Assembly: GCF_002127325.2 (NCBI RefSeq)
Contig: NC_035438.2
Span: 89,652,385 to 89,716,384, forward strand
DNA: 64,000 nt
Direction: 5' to 3'
From: Helianthus annuus
Taxonomy: Eukaryota; Streptophyta; Magnoliopsida; Asterales; Asteraceae
The first letter of the stretch is position 1; each line of letters opens with the position of its first letter. Of this stretch, positions 44,544 through 56,175 are shown piece after piece. The position numbers and the translations under genes are program-made. Under the pieces are notes generated by a model, which was not told where the DNA came from, made no database searches, and saw nothing but the letters and a program-made list of their open reading frames with translations.

Positions 44544-45151
44544 ATATCGTGGTGTTATTTAGTTCACTTGGGTAAACGATTTTGAAACGATATCACACAA
44601 CGATGTTTTTCTAAGAGATATAAACTATACGAGTTTTTAACGAGCTTTTGCAAGATGTTTTACAAGTTGGTGTTCTAAAGCAAAGGTTTTTGGGTTAAGA
44701 GTCATGGCTACGAGGTTTTATAAACTATAACCCGCTTGATTCAAGTTGGTCAATTAAGTTGCAATATTATACTCTTTTCAAAACAAAGTTTTAAATAAAG
44801 TATTGCAACACTTAAACTAGCCATGAATTCGACACTCCTATAAAACCTATGTACTCGCCAGCATTTCTTTGCTGACTAAGTTTTTACATATGTTTCAGGT
44901 GTTGATGCTTGAATGACTGCTAGGATGCATGCGTCACATAGGATTTGGACGAGGCCTTAGTGACATAATAACTATGATAGACAATATAAAACTTGTTTAT
45001 TCTATGTTAAGACAATGCAATGCTTAATATTATCAATAAAACGAAACACTTTTTGTATCCATGGTTGTGAAACGATTGCTTCTGTTACAACACTCCCCGA
45101 TATTTCCGCCACGGTTTGTTGTCCTACGTGGTCGGGGTGTGACAGAAGAGT

Positions 45152-45169
45152 TGGTATCAGAGCCAATGG
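45152..45169 (+). other. E8 primer-binding site, initiator tRNA-Met type
   Basis: TGGTATCAGAGCCAATGG, seven bases after the LTR end. Confidence 0.9.
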
Positions 45170-45744
45170 TTATAGGGAATTAGGTTATTAGTAATGCTTT
45201 GACCTAGACTATAACTTTAGGACCCTAACACAAGTTTACTTGTGTTTAGATTTTAAAACAATACCGTCACCTATCCTTAGGTGATAACCACAACGAGGAC
45301 ACAAATCCGAATCTGCTTCGAAAATTAATCATTCGTTCTAGGATGATTGATTACTAGGTTTTGAACCTTCTGTTTTATGGTTTTGAACCCTTCCAGTTTG
45401 ATTCATATTTGGCTTAGTGCCTTTTGAATTTTCAAAATCTCGTCAAAGTTTGGGTTAAAATAATGTGAACACGTGCAAACTGGAAGAGTGAATGCCTGTA
45501 CCCTGAGTTTTCTGTCTAAGGCTAGAGTGTTCGTACAAATCCACATAATCGGACCAGTCACTCTTACCTGGGAACTCTCGGGGTGAGTGTTCACTTATAG
45601 GCGAGCATGTCTTCGTGATGCATTACTTCGATTCATTTACTTTGATTAGTCACTGCGTGTCATTTGTTTGTTTGAGGTAACGAACTAATGATCGCTTTTA
45701 TTGTGTTTTGTCAATGTTTTCAATGCCTCTTTTGTTTTTCCAAT
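45170..45744 (+). other. E8 leader, with gag deleted
   Basis: About 400 bp are conserved with the E9 leader (51126-51600), ending near GGCGAGCATGTCTTCG. At the position where E9 starts gag (a related ATGTTTTC... context), E8 jumps directly to the region just before protease. The whole gag core and zinc knuckles are missing. Confidence 0.7.
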
Positions 45745-47621
45745 GATCGATCCCGCTTGTGGACGAGCATTCAATCTGAATGCAAACGAGGCTAGAGTTG
45801 ACAACCTCGTTGTCAATGGTACCTTCGTTGTCAACGGTACGTTTCTTGTTAATAATCAACCCGCATCTATTCTTTTTGATTCTGGTGCCGATCGTAGTTT
45901 TGTTTCGTTATCTTTTGAACCTTTGCTTGCGATACCTAGAACTAAGTTGAGGAAACCCTTATCTGTCGAAATGGCTACTGGTAAACCTCTTGTTCTTGAT
46001 TCTGTTATTTGTGATTGTCAGTTGAACCTTGATAGCCATCTTTTTCCTATTGACCTCACGCCAATGCAACTTGGGAGCCTCGACGTCATCGTTGGAATGG
46101 ATTGGTTAACCAAACACCACGCTGAGGTGGTTTGTTTCGATAAGATTGTTCGTATTCCTCTTCCGTCTGGCGATGTTTTGGAAGTTCGTGGAGAGAAGCC
46201 ATCTGGCGGTTTGAAGCTTATGTCGTGTACAAAGGCCCAAAGATATTTGAGAAAGGGATATGTTGCTTTTCTAGCACATGTCACCGAGGAGAGAAGCAAA
46301 AGTAAGAGTATCCAGGATATTCCGATTGTTCGGGATTTCCAGAGGTGTTTCCCGATGAACTGCCTGGTTTGCCTCCAGTTCGTCAAGTTGAGTTTCATAT
46401 CGACCTTGTACCTAATGCCAACCCGATTGCGAAAGCACCTTATCGTCTTGCACCGTTAGAGATGCAAGAGTTATCGAAACAGCTTCAAGAGTTATCCGAT
46501 AAAGGATTCATCCGTCCGAGTTATTCACCTTGGGGAGCTCCTATCCTCTTCGTGAAAAAGAAAGATGGGTCTTTTCGAATGTGTATCGATTATCGTGAGC
46601 TTAATAAGCTTACCATCAAGAATCGATATCCCCTACCTCGAATTGATGATCTCTTTGACCAGCTGCAAGGTGCTTCATGTTTTTCTAAGATCGATCTGCG
46701 TTCTGGGTATCATCAACTTCGTGTTCTCGAAGAAGATATTCCCAAAACTGCTTTCCGCACGAGATATGGGCATTACGAGTTCACAGTCATGCCTTTTGGC
46801 TTGACGAATGCTCCAGCTATCTTTATGGACTTAATGAATAGGGTCTGTAAACCTTATTTAGATAAGTTCATTATTGTGTTCATCGACGATATCCTCATTT
46901 ATTCGAAGACTCGAGCCGATCACGAGCAACACCTTCGCTTAACGTTGGAACTCCTTAAGAAGGAACAGCTTTTCGCTAAATTCTCCAAGTGTGAATTCTG
47001 GCTTAAAGAAGTTCAGTTTCTAGGTCATATAGTCAACGAGCAGGGTATTCATGTGGATCCATCCAAGATTGTTGCTATTAAGGATTGGAGTACGCCAACG
47101 ACACCTACAGAGATTCGATCTTTTCTTGGTCTTGCTGGTTATTATCGTTGATTCATTTCTAATTTCTCGAAGATTGCGGTTCCACTCACTGCTTTGACTC
47201 AAAAGAATAAGCCTTTTGAGTGGGGACCCAAGCAAGAAGAAGCGTTCCAAACGCTGAAGCAGAAATTATGTAATACTCTTGTACTATCTCTGCCCGAGGG
47301 AAACGATGATTTCGTTGTCTATTGCGATGCATCCAACTTAGGCCTTGGTTGTGTCCTCATGCAACGAGGTAAAGTTATTGCATATGCATCTCGACAGCTG
47401 AAAATCCACGAGAAGAACTATACAACTCATGATCTCGAGTTAGGAGCTGTGGTTTTCGCGCTTAAGATCTGGAGACACTACCTCTATGGAACGAAGTGTG
47501 TGGTTTTCACAGACCACAAAAGTCTTCAGCATATTCTTAATCAGAAAGAGCTGAACATGAGGCAACGACGTTGGGTTGAACTCCTGAACGATTACGATTG
47601 CGAAATTTGCTACCATCCTGG
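45745..47621 (+). pseudogene. E8 pol pseudogene (protease, RT, RNase H)
   Basis: Starts near GRAFNLNANEAR, with an 18-bp internal duplication (VVNGTF repeated), protease FDSGAD and IVGMDWLT. A single-base deletion near 46340 shifts the frame between protease and RT. RT has [15 protein letters not shown] and catalytic FIDDILIYS (about 46880). At 47150 an arginine codon has become TGA (GYYR-stop-FISNF). RNase H begins with VVYCDAS and reaches [10 protein letters not shown], where E9 interrupts. The visible lesions are one frameshift and one nonsense codon, a mild load, so E8 is not ancient, although it is older than E9. Confidence 0.9.
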
Positions 47622-48473
47622 TGTGACACCTGTGTCACCGCGACCATCAAACAAATACCAAGTCGATGAAATATTGTATTTCATACTTGGGATCTTGTAT
47701 AAATATGTGTATGTTTTGCACATATCAATTATTGTTCAATTTCAAACTCTACATTGCTTTCTAGAGCATTATACGCAAACTGGTGCGTAAACGTACTCAG
47801 TTTAATGTGACAAATACTCCGGAACATCAACATATACTCAACATACCTTAAATAACCTTTACATAACTTAGAAATAAGTTTTGAAGGCTTGGGTATAGCA
47901 AAAACAAGTTAATTCGCTTACAGGGACTAAACTTGACAAACTGCAAAAGTATGCCAATTTGAACTGTAACGAACATTCCGGAACATGTTCATAAGTTAAA
48001 CATACCCTAAATATCCTCTACATAGCTTAGAAATAGGCTTTGAGGTGTTTGGTATGCTAAAACAAACTTTTGGATCATTCAGGGACTAAAAGTGTCAAAA
48101 AGTGCACAAGTTTGCACTTTCGCGCATAACTTACGTTCTGAATACATCCGGACATCCAAAAATTTATGTAAGCATCCTTATATTATGCCTTAGTGTTGGG
48201 CATGAGAAAAATCCATTCGTCGCGTCATTTGGATCGTCTTTCGCGCTTATGCGCATTCCGTCGTAATTAAGCGAACATCGCAATCGTACGGCCAAACGAA
48301 CCGACATCCGGAATATTTTTGAGCATATTTCATGTCCCCTACACTTTAACTTCATCTTAGAGCCTTGAAATGAGGTTAACGGGGCTTAAACGTGCCAAAA
48401 ATGGGCCAAAATACGTGTTTCTGAAGTGCAGGGACCAAAATTGTAAATTCTGATCTGGGAACCTTAGGCGGGG

Positions 48474-48502
48474 CGCGTAAGGATTTACCAAATCCTTACG
48501 CG
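48474..48502. other. CG-rich perfect hairpin in E9 U3
   Basis: CGCGTAAGGATTT, then ACC, then AAATCCTTACGCG: a 13-bp perfect stem with a 3-nt loop, flanked on both sides by GGGGCGCGT. It lies about 200 bp upstream of the TATA box. Confidence 0.85.
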
Positions 48503-48697
48503 GGGCGCGTGAGACTGTCAGACAGAAAAATCTTTGCATTTAATGCAGTTTGGCCTTTCGTTCGATCAAGGGGCAATGCCCTTTCACCCAATCAGGAGCC
48601 AAGGGCCAAGTTCTGACTTACCACAAGAATTTGACAAGTGTACGCTCGAGATCACGGCACGATATTCGATAAACGATCCTAACGGTTCCACTTTTCC

Positions 48698-48705
48698 TAT
48701 AAATA
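48698..48705 (+). promoter_or_regulatory. TATA box of E9 LTR
   Basis: TATAAATA followed by a C-run and an A/C-rich leader; the best core-promoter match in this LTR. Confidence 0.6.
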
Positions 48706-49779
48706 CCCCCCCCTTTGTTCCAAAAACCCACAAAATCTGATCTTAAGGCTCTAAGTTGGAACCATTGTTCCATACCTGAGCTAGTTGATCTAGATTAGCA
48801 CTCGGGGACCTTCCGTAAGTCTTCTTTCGCTCTTTTATCGCTTTTCGAGTCCGAAAGTCAACATTTTGTTGACTTTCTGCATTGACCAGCTTATGGTCGA
48901 TGCGAAGTTCATGGAACTTCATAACGTGAGCGTGATCACGATGGTTATAGTCCGTAGTGACTATACCTACTGATCACCACGTTAACTAGGCTCAGTGACG
49001 GGTCGTAGTTTCGGCCAAAATGTGCATTCTTGCATATTTTGTAACCAAACTACTCGTGAGCATCAAAGCCGTTTGTTTTGATGTCAAACCTGTTTTCTAA
49101 ACTTAGTTAAGCATGTTCTAACATGCTTAGCTCGTCACTTTTAGTTTAGTGCTTATACAGGGTCGTAAGGTAAGCGATCTAAACCATCGCTTATACTTTC
49201 GAACCCGACCCATTTGGTCGATCTTTAGGATCCGACCAAACACATTAGGTGACCATAGCTATAACCTTCCGAGGTTATACCTTGTGGTCACGATGTTAGG
49301 CGTTCCAGACGCGTTCTACGCGAACGACGCGTTAGGGTAGCCTAAGCTACCTAAACGGGTCATGATGGGGCGTAAACACTTAGGTTAGGTTTCATTTTAG
49401 TATGTAGGCTTTGTTAAACCATATTACACGAGTCTCCATACTCGTTTGGTTTACGAACCCGCATACTATCCGACCCTCCGATTTTGGTCCGGTATATTAA
49501 TATAGCTACCTATTAGGTGCCGTTTGATATCCCGTGACCTCTAGCATTATCTGGTTATTATACAAGGAATTCAAAGCAATCTCAGGTGAGTACATTGAAC
49601 CCCATCTTTTACATGTTTTCGAGGAGTCAATGTGAGTACATTGAACCCCTCTTTTACTGTTTTCTAAACTGTTTTGGGGTGAAACACATGTGCCTATCTG
49701 TTACTTTCATGCTTTCCTGTTTTCACATCATATACTTGCTATGTTCAATAGTACATATATAGTACATGATTTCATTGTG

Positions 49780-50260
49780 TTTATGCTATGTATGTCCATC
49801 GTGTGCATACTTAGCACAACACTTTACATTACATTTTCATGCTATGTATGCCCATTGTGTGCGTACTTAGTACATTGTTTTACATTACATGCTATGTATG
49901 CCCATTGTGTGCATACATAGTACATTGTTGCACATTGCATTACTGTTGCATATGCTCATCCAGCATATGAACACATTACACTACATTTTGAACCGTTGTA
50001 CTCTACAATACATTTCATGCTACGTACGCCCATTGTGTGCATACGTAGTACATTGTTTCACATTGCATTACTGTTGCATATGCTCATCCAGCATATGAAC
50101 ACATTACACTACATTTTGAACCGTTGTACTCTACAATACATTTCATGCTACGTACGCCCATTGTGTGCATACGTAGTACATTGTTTCACATTGCATTTCT
50201 GTTGCACATGCTCATCCAGCATATGAACATATTATACTACATTTTGAACCGTTGTAACCA
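49780..50260. repeat. 128-bp tandem repeats in E9 LTR
   Basis: CATGCTAYGTAYGCCCATTG recurs at 49888, 50016 and 50144 (128 bp apart), with shorter partial units at about 49783 and 49838. Confidence 0.9.
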
Positions 50261-50457
50261 TTTGACTATGTGAACCGTCTTAACCCTTCAATTTCATGAA
50301 CCGTCTGTAACCATTGAACAGTGTAAACCAGTTGTATCCATTGACATGGATTACATTTGACAATAGACATTTGACTATACATGAACATTTCTACCGTTGT
50401 TAAACATTTCATCTTGATGGTTTGGTTTGAGTAAGTGATTTAAGTAACGAGGCATGT

Positions 50458-50526
50458 GTAATATGATACAAGCATGGTGGATACGCCGCTGGTACTTCCT
50501 ATATATAAGTGTTTGTATGGTATTAC
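50458..50526 (+). other. Conserved stem-loop in the transcribed part of E9 LTR
   Basis: Arms GTAATATGATACAAGC (50458-50473) and GTTTGTATGGTATTAC (50511-50526) pair at 15 of 16 positions (two G-U, one G-G mismatch). The loop is 37 nt, the same length and nearly the same sequence as in E8. Confidence 0.7.
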
Positions 50527-51107
50527 ATATCGTAGCGTTATTTGAATCATTTCAATTTGAAACATAGAACATTTTATACAAATAACACGCTTTTCACAAG
50601 ACATTGATTTACAAACAACAAATCTTATACAAAATCTTTTTTTACATGGTTATTCAGTTAACCATGCATTGTTCTCTTATTTATACATATCATTTGATCT
50701 TACCGTTTTTCAAATGATTTACAAGACAAAGCAAAATACGAGGTTCATGACTAAACATTTTCTCAAACTCAAGTCATGAATTCCGTTTTCACAAAACCAA
50801 TGTATCTCACAGGCATTTTTATGCTGACGTACCTATTTTCACATGTGTTTTCAGGATGTGATGCATAAGACTTATCAAGACATACTTAGGCGGACCTGTG
50901 CCTTAGTGACTTAAAACGAGACAAGAAATAGTTAATTTATGTTATGTACACTTTGATTCTTGTTTAGACAATGTAAACTTTCATGTTTGATTTATAAAAC
51001 GAAACTTCATTTGCCATGGATTTGAAACAATTGATTCTGTTACAACACTCCCCGACGTTTCCGCCACGTTTTGTATGTTCTACGTGGTCGGGGTGTGACA
51101 GAAAAGA

Positions 51108-51125
51108 TGGTATCAGAGCCAATGG
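51108..51125 (+). other. E9 primer-binding site, initiator tRNA-Met type
   Basis: TGGTATCAGAGCCAATGG, seven bases after the LTR, as in E8. Confidence 0.9.
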
Positions 51126-51716
51126 TTATAGGGAATTAGGTTATTAGTAATGCTTTGACCTAGTCTATAACCTTCCTAGGAACCTAACGCGAGTTTACTT
51201 GCGTTTAGTCACAAAACAATAGCGTCATCTACCCTTAGGCGACGACCACAACAAGAACATAAATTTCAAAACCGCCTTGAAAGCTAATCATCTGTTCTAG
51301 GATGATTGATTACTAGGTTTTGAACCCTCTATTGTAAGGTTTTGAACCCTTTGTTATAAGGTTTTGAACCCCTTTGAATTTTCAAAACTCCCGTCAAAGT
51401 TTTGGGTCCTAAATAGTGTGAACACGTGCGAACTTGAAGGGTGAATGCCTGTACCCTGGGTTTTCTGTCTAAGGTTAGAGTGTTCGTACAAATCCGCATA
51501 GTCGGACCAGTCACTCTTACCTGGGAACTCTTGGGGTGAGTGTCCACTTATAGGCGAGCATGTCTTCGCGATACACTATGAGGATCTATTTGCTTTGATT
51601 CAGCCCTGGTGTTGTTTGTTTGCTTCATGATTCAAACAAGTGACCATCAACCGTGATTATGGTCAGTGATTGTAACATCCTATTCTTACCCAATACCATT
51701 TTATTTGTTTCCTTTC
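51126..51716 (+). other. E9 leader
   Basis: Non-coding and about 80-90 percent similar by eye to the E8 leader. The best-conserved stretch (about 51415-51570) is a candidate packaging or dimerisation region. No gene is seen. Confidence 0.55.
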
Positions 51717-52070
51717 ATGTTTTCCTCTTTTAGACTGCCTCCTCGACGCGAACACCAGATAGCAACTGCCGAGCTGGCAGAAATTATTGCGCAGCAGATG
51801 GCTGCTCAATTCCCAAATCTCTTTGCTCAATGGAACCAAGCCAACAACAACAACAATGGTACATGCAATTTCAAGAACTTTAACTCGGCTAAACCACTCA
51901 AGTTTAGTGGTTCTGAGGGAGCAACTGGGCTTCTCCAATGGTTCGAGAGCATCGAGAATACCTTTCACCACGTGCAGTGTCCCGAAAATCGCAAGGTCGA
52001 GTTTTCTTCGAGTGTGTTTCAAAAGAGGGCTCTTACATGGTGGAACGGGGTAATGAGAGACCGTGGTGCA
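51717..52070 (+). pseudogene. E9 gag, first exon-like piece (amino-terminal capsid), cut by E10
   Basis: The frame from ATG 51717 encodes LPPRREHQIATAELAEIIAQ, an Asn-rich stretch, FNSAKPLKFSGSEGATGLLQ, and KRALTWWNGVMRDRG at the junction with E10. It is the typical start of a plant gypsy gag; E4 has the equivalent [11 protein letters not shown]...LSWWNL. An upstream in-frame ATG near 51666 exists, but 51717 is closer to the conserved gag start. No lesion other than the E10 insertion is seen in this half. Confidence 0.85.
52066..52070. repeat. Target-site duplication of E10, left copy (GTGCA)
   Basis: GTGCA precedes the TGTCACACCCC terminus and recurs at 60863-60867 after GGGGTGTGACA. Confidence 0.95.
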
Positions 52071-53509
52071 TGTCACACCCCGAAATATCAGAGCTTGGCG
52101 TGACTGGACCGGTATCTTCATTGCACAACGGAAGCAAAAAGCTAAGACTTCTAAACAATGAACGCCCGCTAAGTACTCGAATTCCCATGGGTTCTCCTAT
52201 TCCAACCATTCCATAGTTTTGAAAATGCAACCTGAGAAAGAACATGCGGAAAAAGTCAACATAAAGTTGAGCGAGTTCATAGTTTGTTTTGAAAAGATTT
52301 AAAATAAATCTTTTTGATAACCGGTTTAAAAGTTGTTGAGAAAGCATAGTAAAATCATTTTCTCGGCATGATATATGAAAGTTGTGAGTCTAGCCCACAA
52401 TAGTCTTTGTGCATTGCACGAGAGAGAATGGGCCGAGCCCAAACGAACCTTTGTAAGCAGGATCAGCGCGTCCTCTTACTTAGGTATAATTTGAAAAAAC
52501 GTTACCAAAGTTTGTAAATCCATGTATTTGTGAGTTTACATCAAATGAATCTTAAAAACATTTGAAAGTTCAGTTTATAAGTAGGTATGTAATGCGTCTA
52601 TGAACATGTTGATCATTAATGTGTAGCTAAGACATTAATATGTGTGCCGACATAGGAAGCACTCAACCCGGTAGACGATTTAAGTGTCGATTCACTTCGA
52701 CAGGGACACAAAAGCACTCTAAGTGGCCGCACAAGGACCGTGAGTGGGGCTCGCCCGTACCCGATAGATCTACCCCCTGTTCAGTGGTCCTTAAAAGGAT
52801 TAATGGTGCCTAAGTTAGCGCCTATTCGCACGTGATCCAAGAGTTCATTCCATAGCTTAATCATACCCTAGTTAATATGTATTTCAAAAGAAAAAGGGGG
52901 ACATAAACCCATTGGGTTGTCTCGTTGTTCGTACGCAGACCAACCCAGTCCCGTTGTAGTAACTAGGACATTCCCGTCACTAGTCATGAAAATCATGCAC
53001 GTTTGCGAAAATACGTGTTTGTTATGTAAAACCGGTATGTTTAGTATAAACCTTTCGTAAACCTTTCAAGTTCGTTGAAATTCATTTGCAACATGGTTTA
53101 TAAATATGTGTTTTCCTTCATTAAAATAGTGGTTGCTTTTGCAAAAAGTTGCATGTCTTTCCACCCCCGAAAACATTTTTAAAAATGTAAAACCGTAAAA
53201 AGTGGGGGTTATGAACTCACCTTGACATTCCTGTGCAAAGCTAGCCTAACGTGATTCCGTAGTGTCGTTCCAAGAATGTGCATTAGCCAGCGTGCAACTA
53301 TGGTATTCCTAACAGGGAATAACTTGTCAGTTTCTAGTATAACGACATAGTTAAGCTACGTGTCCGAGCTCTACCGAGTCGTAAGTAAACGACTCTACGA
53401 AGGTGTTATCATTTTGATTCTGAAATAATCAATCTAAGGTTATTTAATCCCGTTCATAATCGGGATAAAACTAAGTCACGAAATCGACTTAGTTTTCGAG
53501 TGTTAAAAG

Positions 53510-53541
<32 letters not shown>

Positions 53542-56137
53542 TTAAATATAAATATATACTTGCGATGTCGTGTTAGTCGTCGTGACTAGACATACGTAGG
53601 TGGTTAGCGGTTCGTGTTGTTGTTGCCGTAAGATGTAAATAAAAGTGTGTATATATGTATACATATATTTTAAGTCGTGAGTTTGAAATATAAACTCTAA
53701 ATTCAGTCGTTTGAACCAAATATAAAAACTATATTTAGTTCGTAAGGAAGTCTAAAGTCGACTTTTAAAATAAATACAAGCGATTAAATTTATTTTATAA
53801 TCTAACACGAAGTAAAGACTTTTGAAATAAAAATAAACATTTATATTTATTTTTATAAAAGCGTTCGGAAGTATCGGTGTTCGAAATAAATACAAACGTT
53901 ATATTTATCTTGTAAAAGTATTCGGAAATAGCGATGTTTGAATAAATATAGAAAATTATATTTATATAAATATATATGTCGGGTTCCGTTAAGTTATAAC
54001 TAGTGTTTGTCAAAATAATATACATACATATCTAACTTTGAAAGAATCACTTTAACTTCGATAGGTGTTCTTTATATAGACAAAATATGTTTCGTTTTAT
54101 AACTCGTAAAACATCGCCAAATAAATATACTTCTATATTTATTTTATATAAAAAAAACTTGTATCTCGATAAGCGTCGTCTTTAAGATGTAAATATGTTT
54201 TGTAATCCGGGTTTTTAACGGAAAACGGACAGAGTTTCCTCCGTTTTTGGACGATCCCGACATCCAAGTGTCGATATATTTTTTTTTTCAAAATTCAACC
54301 AATAACCCAAACAATATCTAATAATCTTGTCAAATGCGCCAAAATGAAAAATAAGGTTGCTAATATATAAGCGTTATTTAATCGGTCGAGCTCGGTCGCG
54401 TAACTAACTAAAAATCTAACTAACGTATATCGAGCTGACTAAATTTCGCGTCGTTATAACTTTACCGGGTCTGAGTTGACCATCCTCGACTTCTGTTGAC
54501 TGGTGTTGACCGAGTTTGACTCGGGTTTGACCAGATGTTGACCCGTTGACCATCTTTGACCCGAACATCGAACCTGAGCCGAACCGCTAACTGTTGCACT
54601 TGTAGTACTAAAACCAAGACCCGAACCAAAAATTCTGAAACCGAACAATACCGTTGCCTGCTGTTGACCAAGCGTTGACTGAGTGTTGACCCGAATACCG
54701 AACCGAGACCCGAAACTCTGAGTCGTTGACCAAACCGAGCCATCCGTTGACTTGTTGACCTACTTTGACCGGTTGACCGAGTCGACCGGGTTGAGCCGAG
54801 TTGAATAGAGTCGATCCGGAACTGAAATCTCACATCAACTTCAACAACATTCAGCACCATCATCAAAAATCTTTCAGAAACAAAATAAAGAGTCGGGGGT
54901 TTTACCGTGAAAATCGTCGGAGTTCACCACCACCGCCGTCGGTTCTCCACTGTCGCTGCCGTGAGCGGCTTCGTCGCCCGATCTCTCTCTCTCTCTGTTC
55001 TATTTGGATTACGCCATCACGCCGCCACTGTCGGCTCCTCCCCTTCCTCGTTCGAACGACCCACCAACGCCGCCCACCACAGAGTCGCCGCCTGTGGTGG
55101 TGGCTTTCCCTGCAAAACCCCGGCCTGTCGGGTCTTCTGTCACGACCGTCAAGCGCCGCCACCAACCATGGTGGCCGGCTGAACATCATAGAGTGAGGGA
55201 GAGGGGAACGAGTGAGTGGATGAGTTGTGAGATGAAACTGATTTGCTGTGGTTTTTATGTAACCGAGAAGGAGAGGGAAAGGAATAAAGGGTGAGGTAGT
55301 GGATGGAATTAGGTTTTTCCAATGTAGGAGAAGATGACCTTTCTTTGTTTGTGTGTATGAGTTTCTAGTCAGGAGTTACAGAAAAGATAGGTAATGTATG
55401 TACTTACAAGAAAACTCAATTAATAATTATAGGGATGGGGGAGCCGATTTGGACAGATCTTCAAGCAAGTGGGACTGTTTATTTGACTTATATGGCAAGA
55501 CACTCAAGTTGATAAAGCATGGTTCTAAAAGAAATCCTCTTGTATCATTTTTTTGTTTTCGACTTGAAAATTAACGAATGTCGCAATATACGTTACATCG
55601 CAAATCTAATCTTTGTAAACGTAGACACGCATTCAAACTAAAAAGGTTTATGTAACATATATGTGTAGATATCAATACTATGTGTCATAGTAACTTGCGA
55701 AATGCCTCCCTAGCATTTTGATCGTTAAATCACCTGCGTTTGTGTTCGTCTGACTCATGTGGGTACTAGTAATTTCTAATAATCACCAATGCATATCTTG
55801 TAAAAAAAATATATATGACTTTGCTAGACATATAGCGACCTAATTAATCGAAATTAATTCTAATGCACGTTTACGGAATAAAACATGATTTGTTAAGTGT
55901 ACGAATTAACCTCAAAACTTGTCGGTGTTGTCAGTATTTTGTACGGTGTCCGTTCGTTTTCATTTATCATCCGGCAAATTTCCCGAAAATCATGATACGC
56001 GCACTGTAAAGTCAGATAGACGTTCCAAGGCATACCGAGAGCCTAATTAAGTTAATTAATGCCTTAAACACTATTTATTATCGACTTAAACGTTTGTTAA
56101 TCGCGTAATTAGTGGCCGTTAATTACCGGTTGTCACA
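52071..56137 (-). repeat. E10 3' LTR (4067 bp)
   Basis: Minus-strand start TGTGACAACCGGTAATT (56137) and end TTTCGGGGTGTGACA (52071). It contains a native 16-nt palindrome ACATTTTTAAAAATGT (53173-53188), a (TA)n run (near 53511), a cluster of TTGAC words (54476-54778) and a GC-rich, exon-like segment (about 54900-55190). Frames such as 54801-55196 on both strands reflect that GC-richness; none has a known domain. Confidence 0.85.
54476..54778. promoter_or_regulatory. Cluster of 16 W-box cores (TTGACY) in E10 LTR
   Basis: Sixteen TTGAC words, every one followed by C or T, lie on the plus strand within 303 bp. TTGACY is the core bound by WRKY factors. Whether this is a regulatory array or a degenerate repeat in the transcribed part of the LTR cannot be told from sequence. 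Confidence 0.5.
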
Positions 56138-56175
56138 TTCTCCCACCGTTACAGAAATTTCGTCCTCGAAATTTG
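56138..56175 (-). other. E10 purine tract and 3'-end dyad
   Basis: The minus strand reads AAATTTCGAGGACGAAATTT (56155-56174), then AACGGTGGGAGAA, then the LTR. This dyad has a 4-base spacer instead of the usual 3, but both arms remain paired. Confidence 0.8.

Larger units (their letters stand above)
41467..45144 (+). repeat. E8 5' LTR (3678 bp)
   Basis: Begins TGTGACAACTGTG and ends GGTCGGGGTGTGACA. TATATATTA (42312-42320) precedes a CT-rich leader. Further downstream are three tandem 62-bp units (43851-44048) and a 16-bp stem-loop (44475-44543). A poly-C run lies near 42166. Confidence 0.9.
41467..47621 (+). mobile_element. E8: Ty3/gypsy element, 5' part, decayed
   Basis: 5' LTR 41467-45144, PBS, leader, pol pseudogene up to the E9 insertion at 47622. 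It is inserted in the E7 integrase region (left flank AGGAG as candidate TSD). Gag is deleted. The 3' part is off the window. Confidence 0.9.
47622..51100 (+). repeat. E9 5' LTR (3479 bp)
   Basis: Begins TGTGACACCTGTGTCACC and ends GGTCGGGGTGTGACA. U3 contains a diverged tandem duplication of about 160 bp (near 47810 and 47968, keyed by CCGGAACAT), a CG-rich hairpin (48474-48502) and TATAAATA (48698-48705). The transcribed part has a 128-bp repeat array (49780-50260) and the stem-loop shared with E8. The 47622-50260 frames have no protein signature. Confidence 0.9.

Noticed and set aside
53505..53565. TA/AT-rich run in E10 LTR as a promoter
   Set aside because: Simple repeat with no pyrimidine-rich leader following in the element's orientation.
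54801..55294. Four overlapping ORFs on both strands in the GC-rich part of E10 LTR
   Set aside because: GC-rich sequence lacks stops in several frames; no recognisable protein. Kept only as a possible captured segment.
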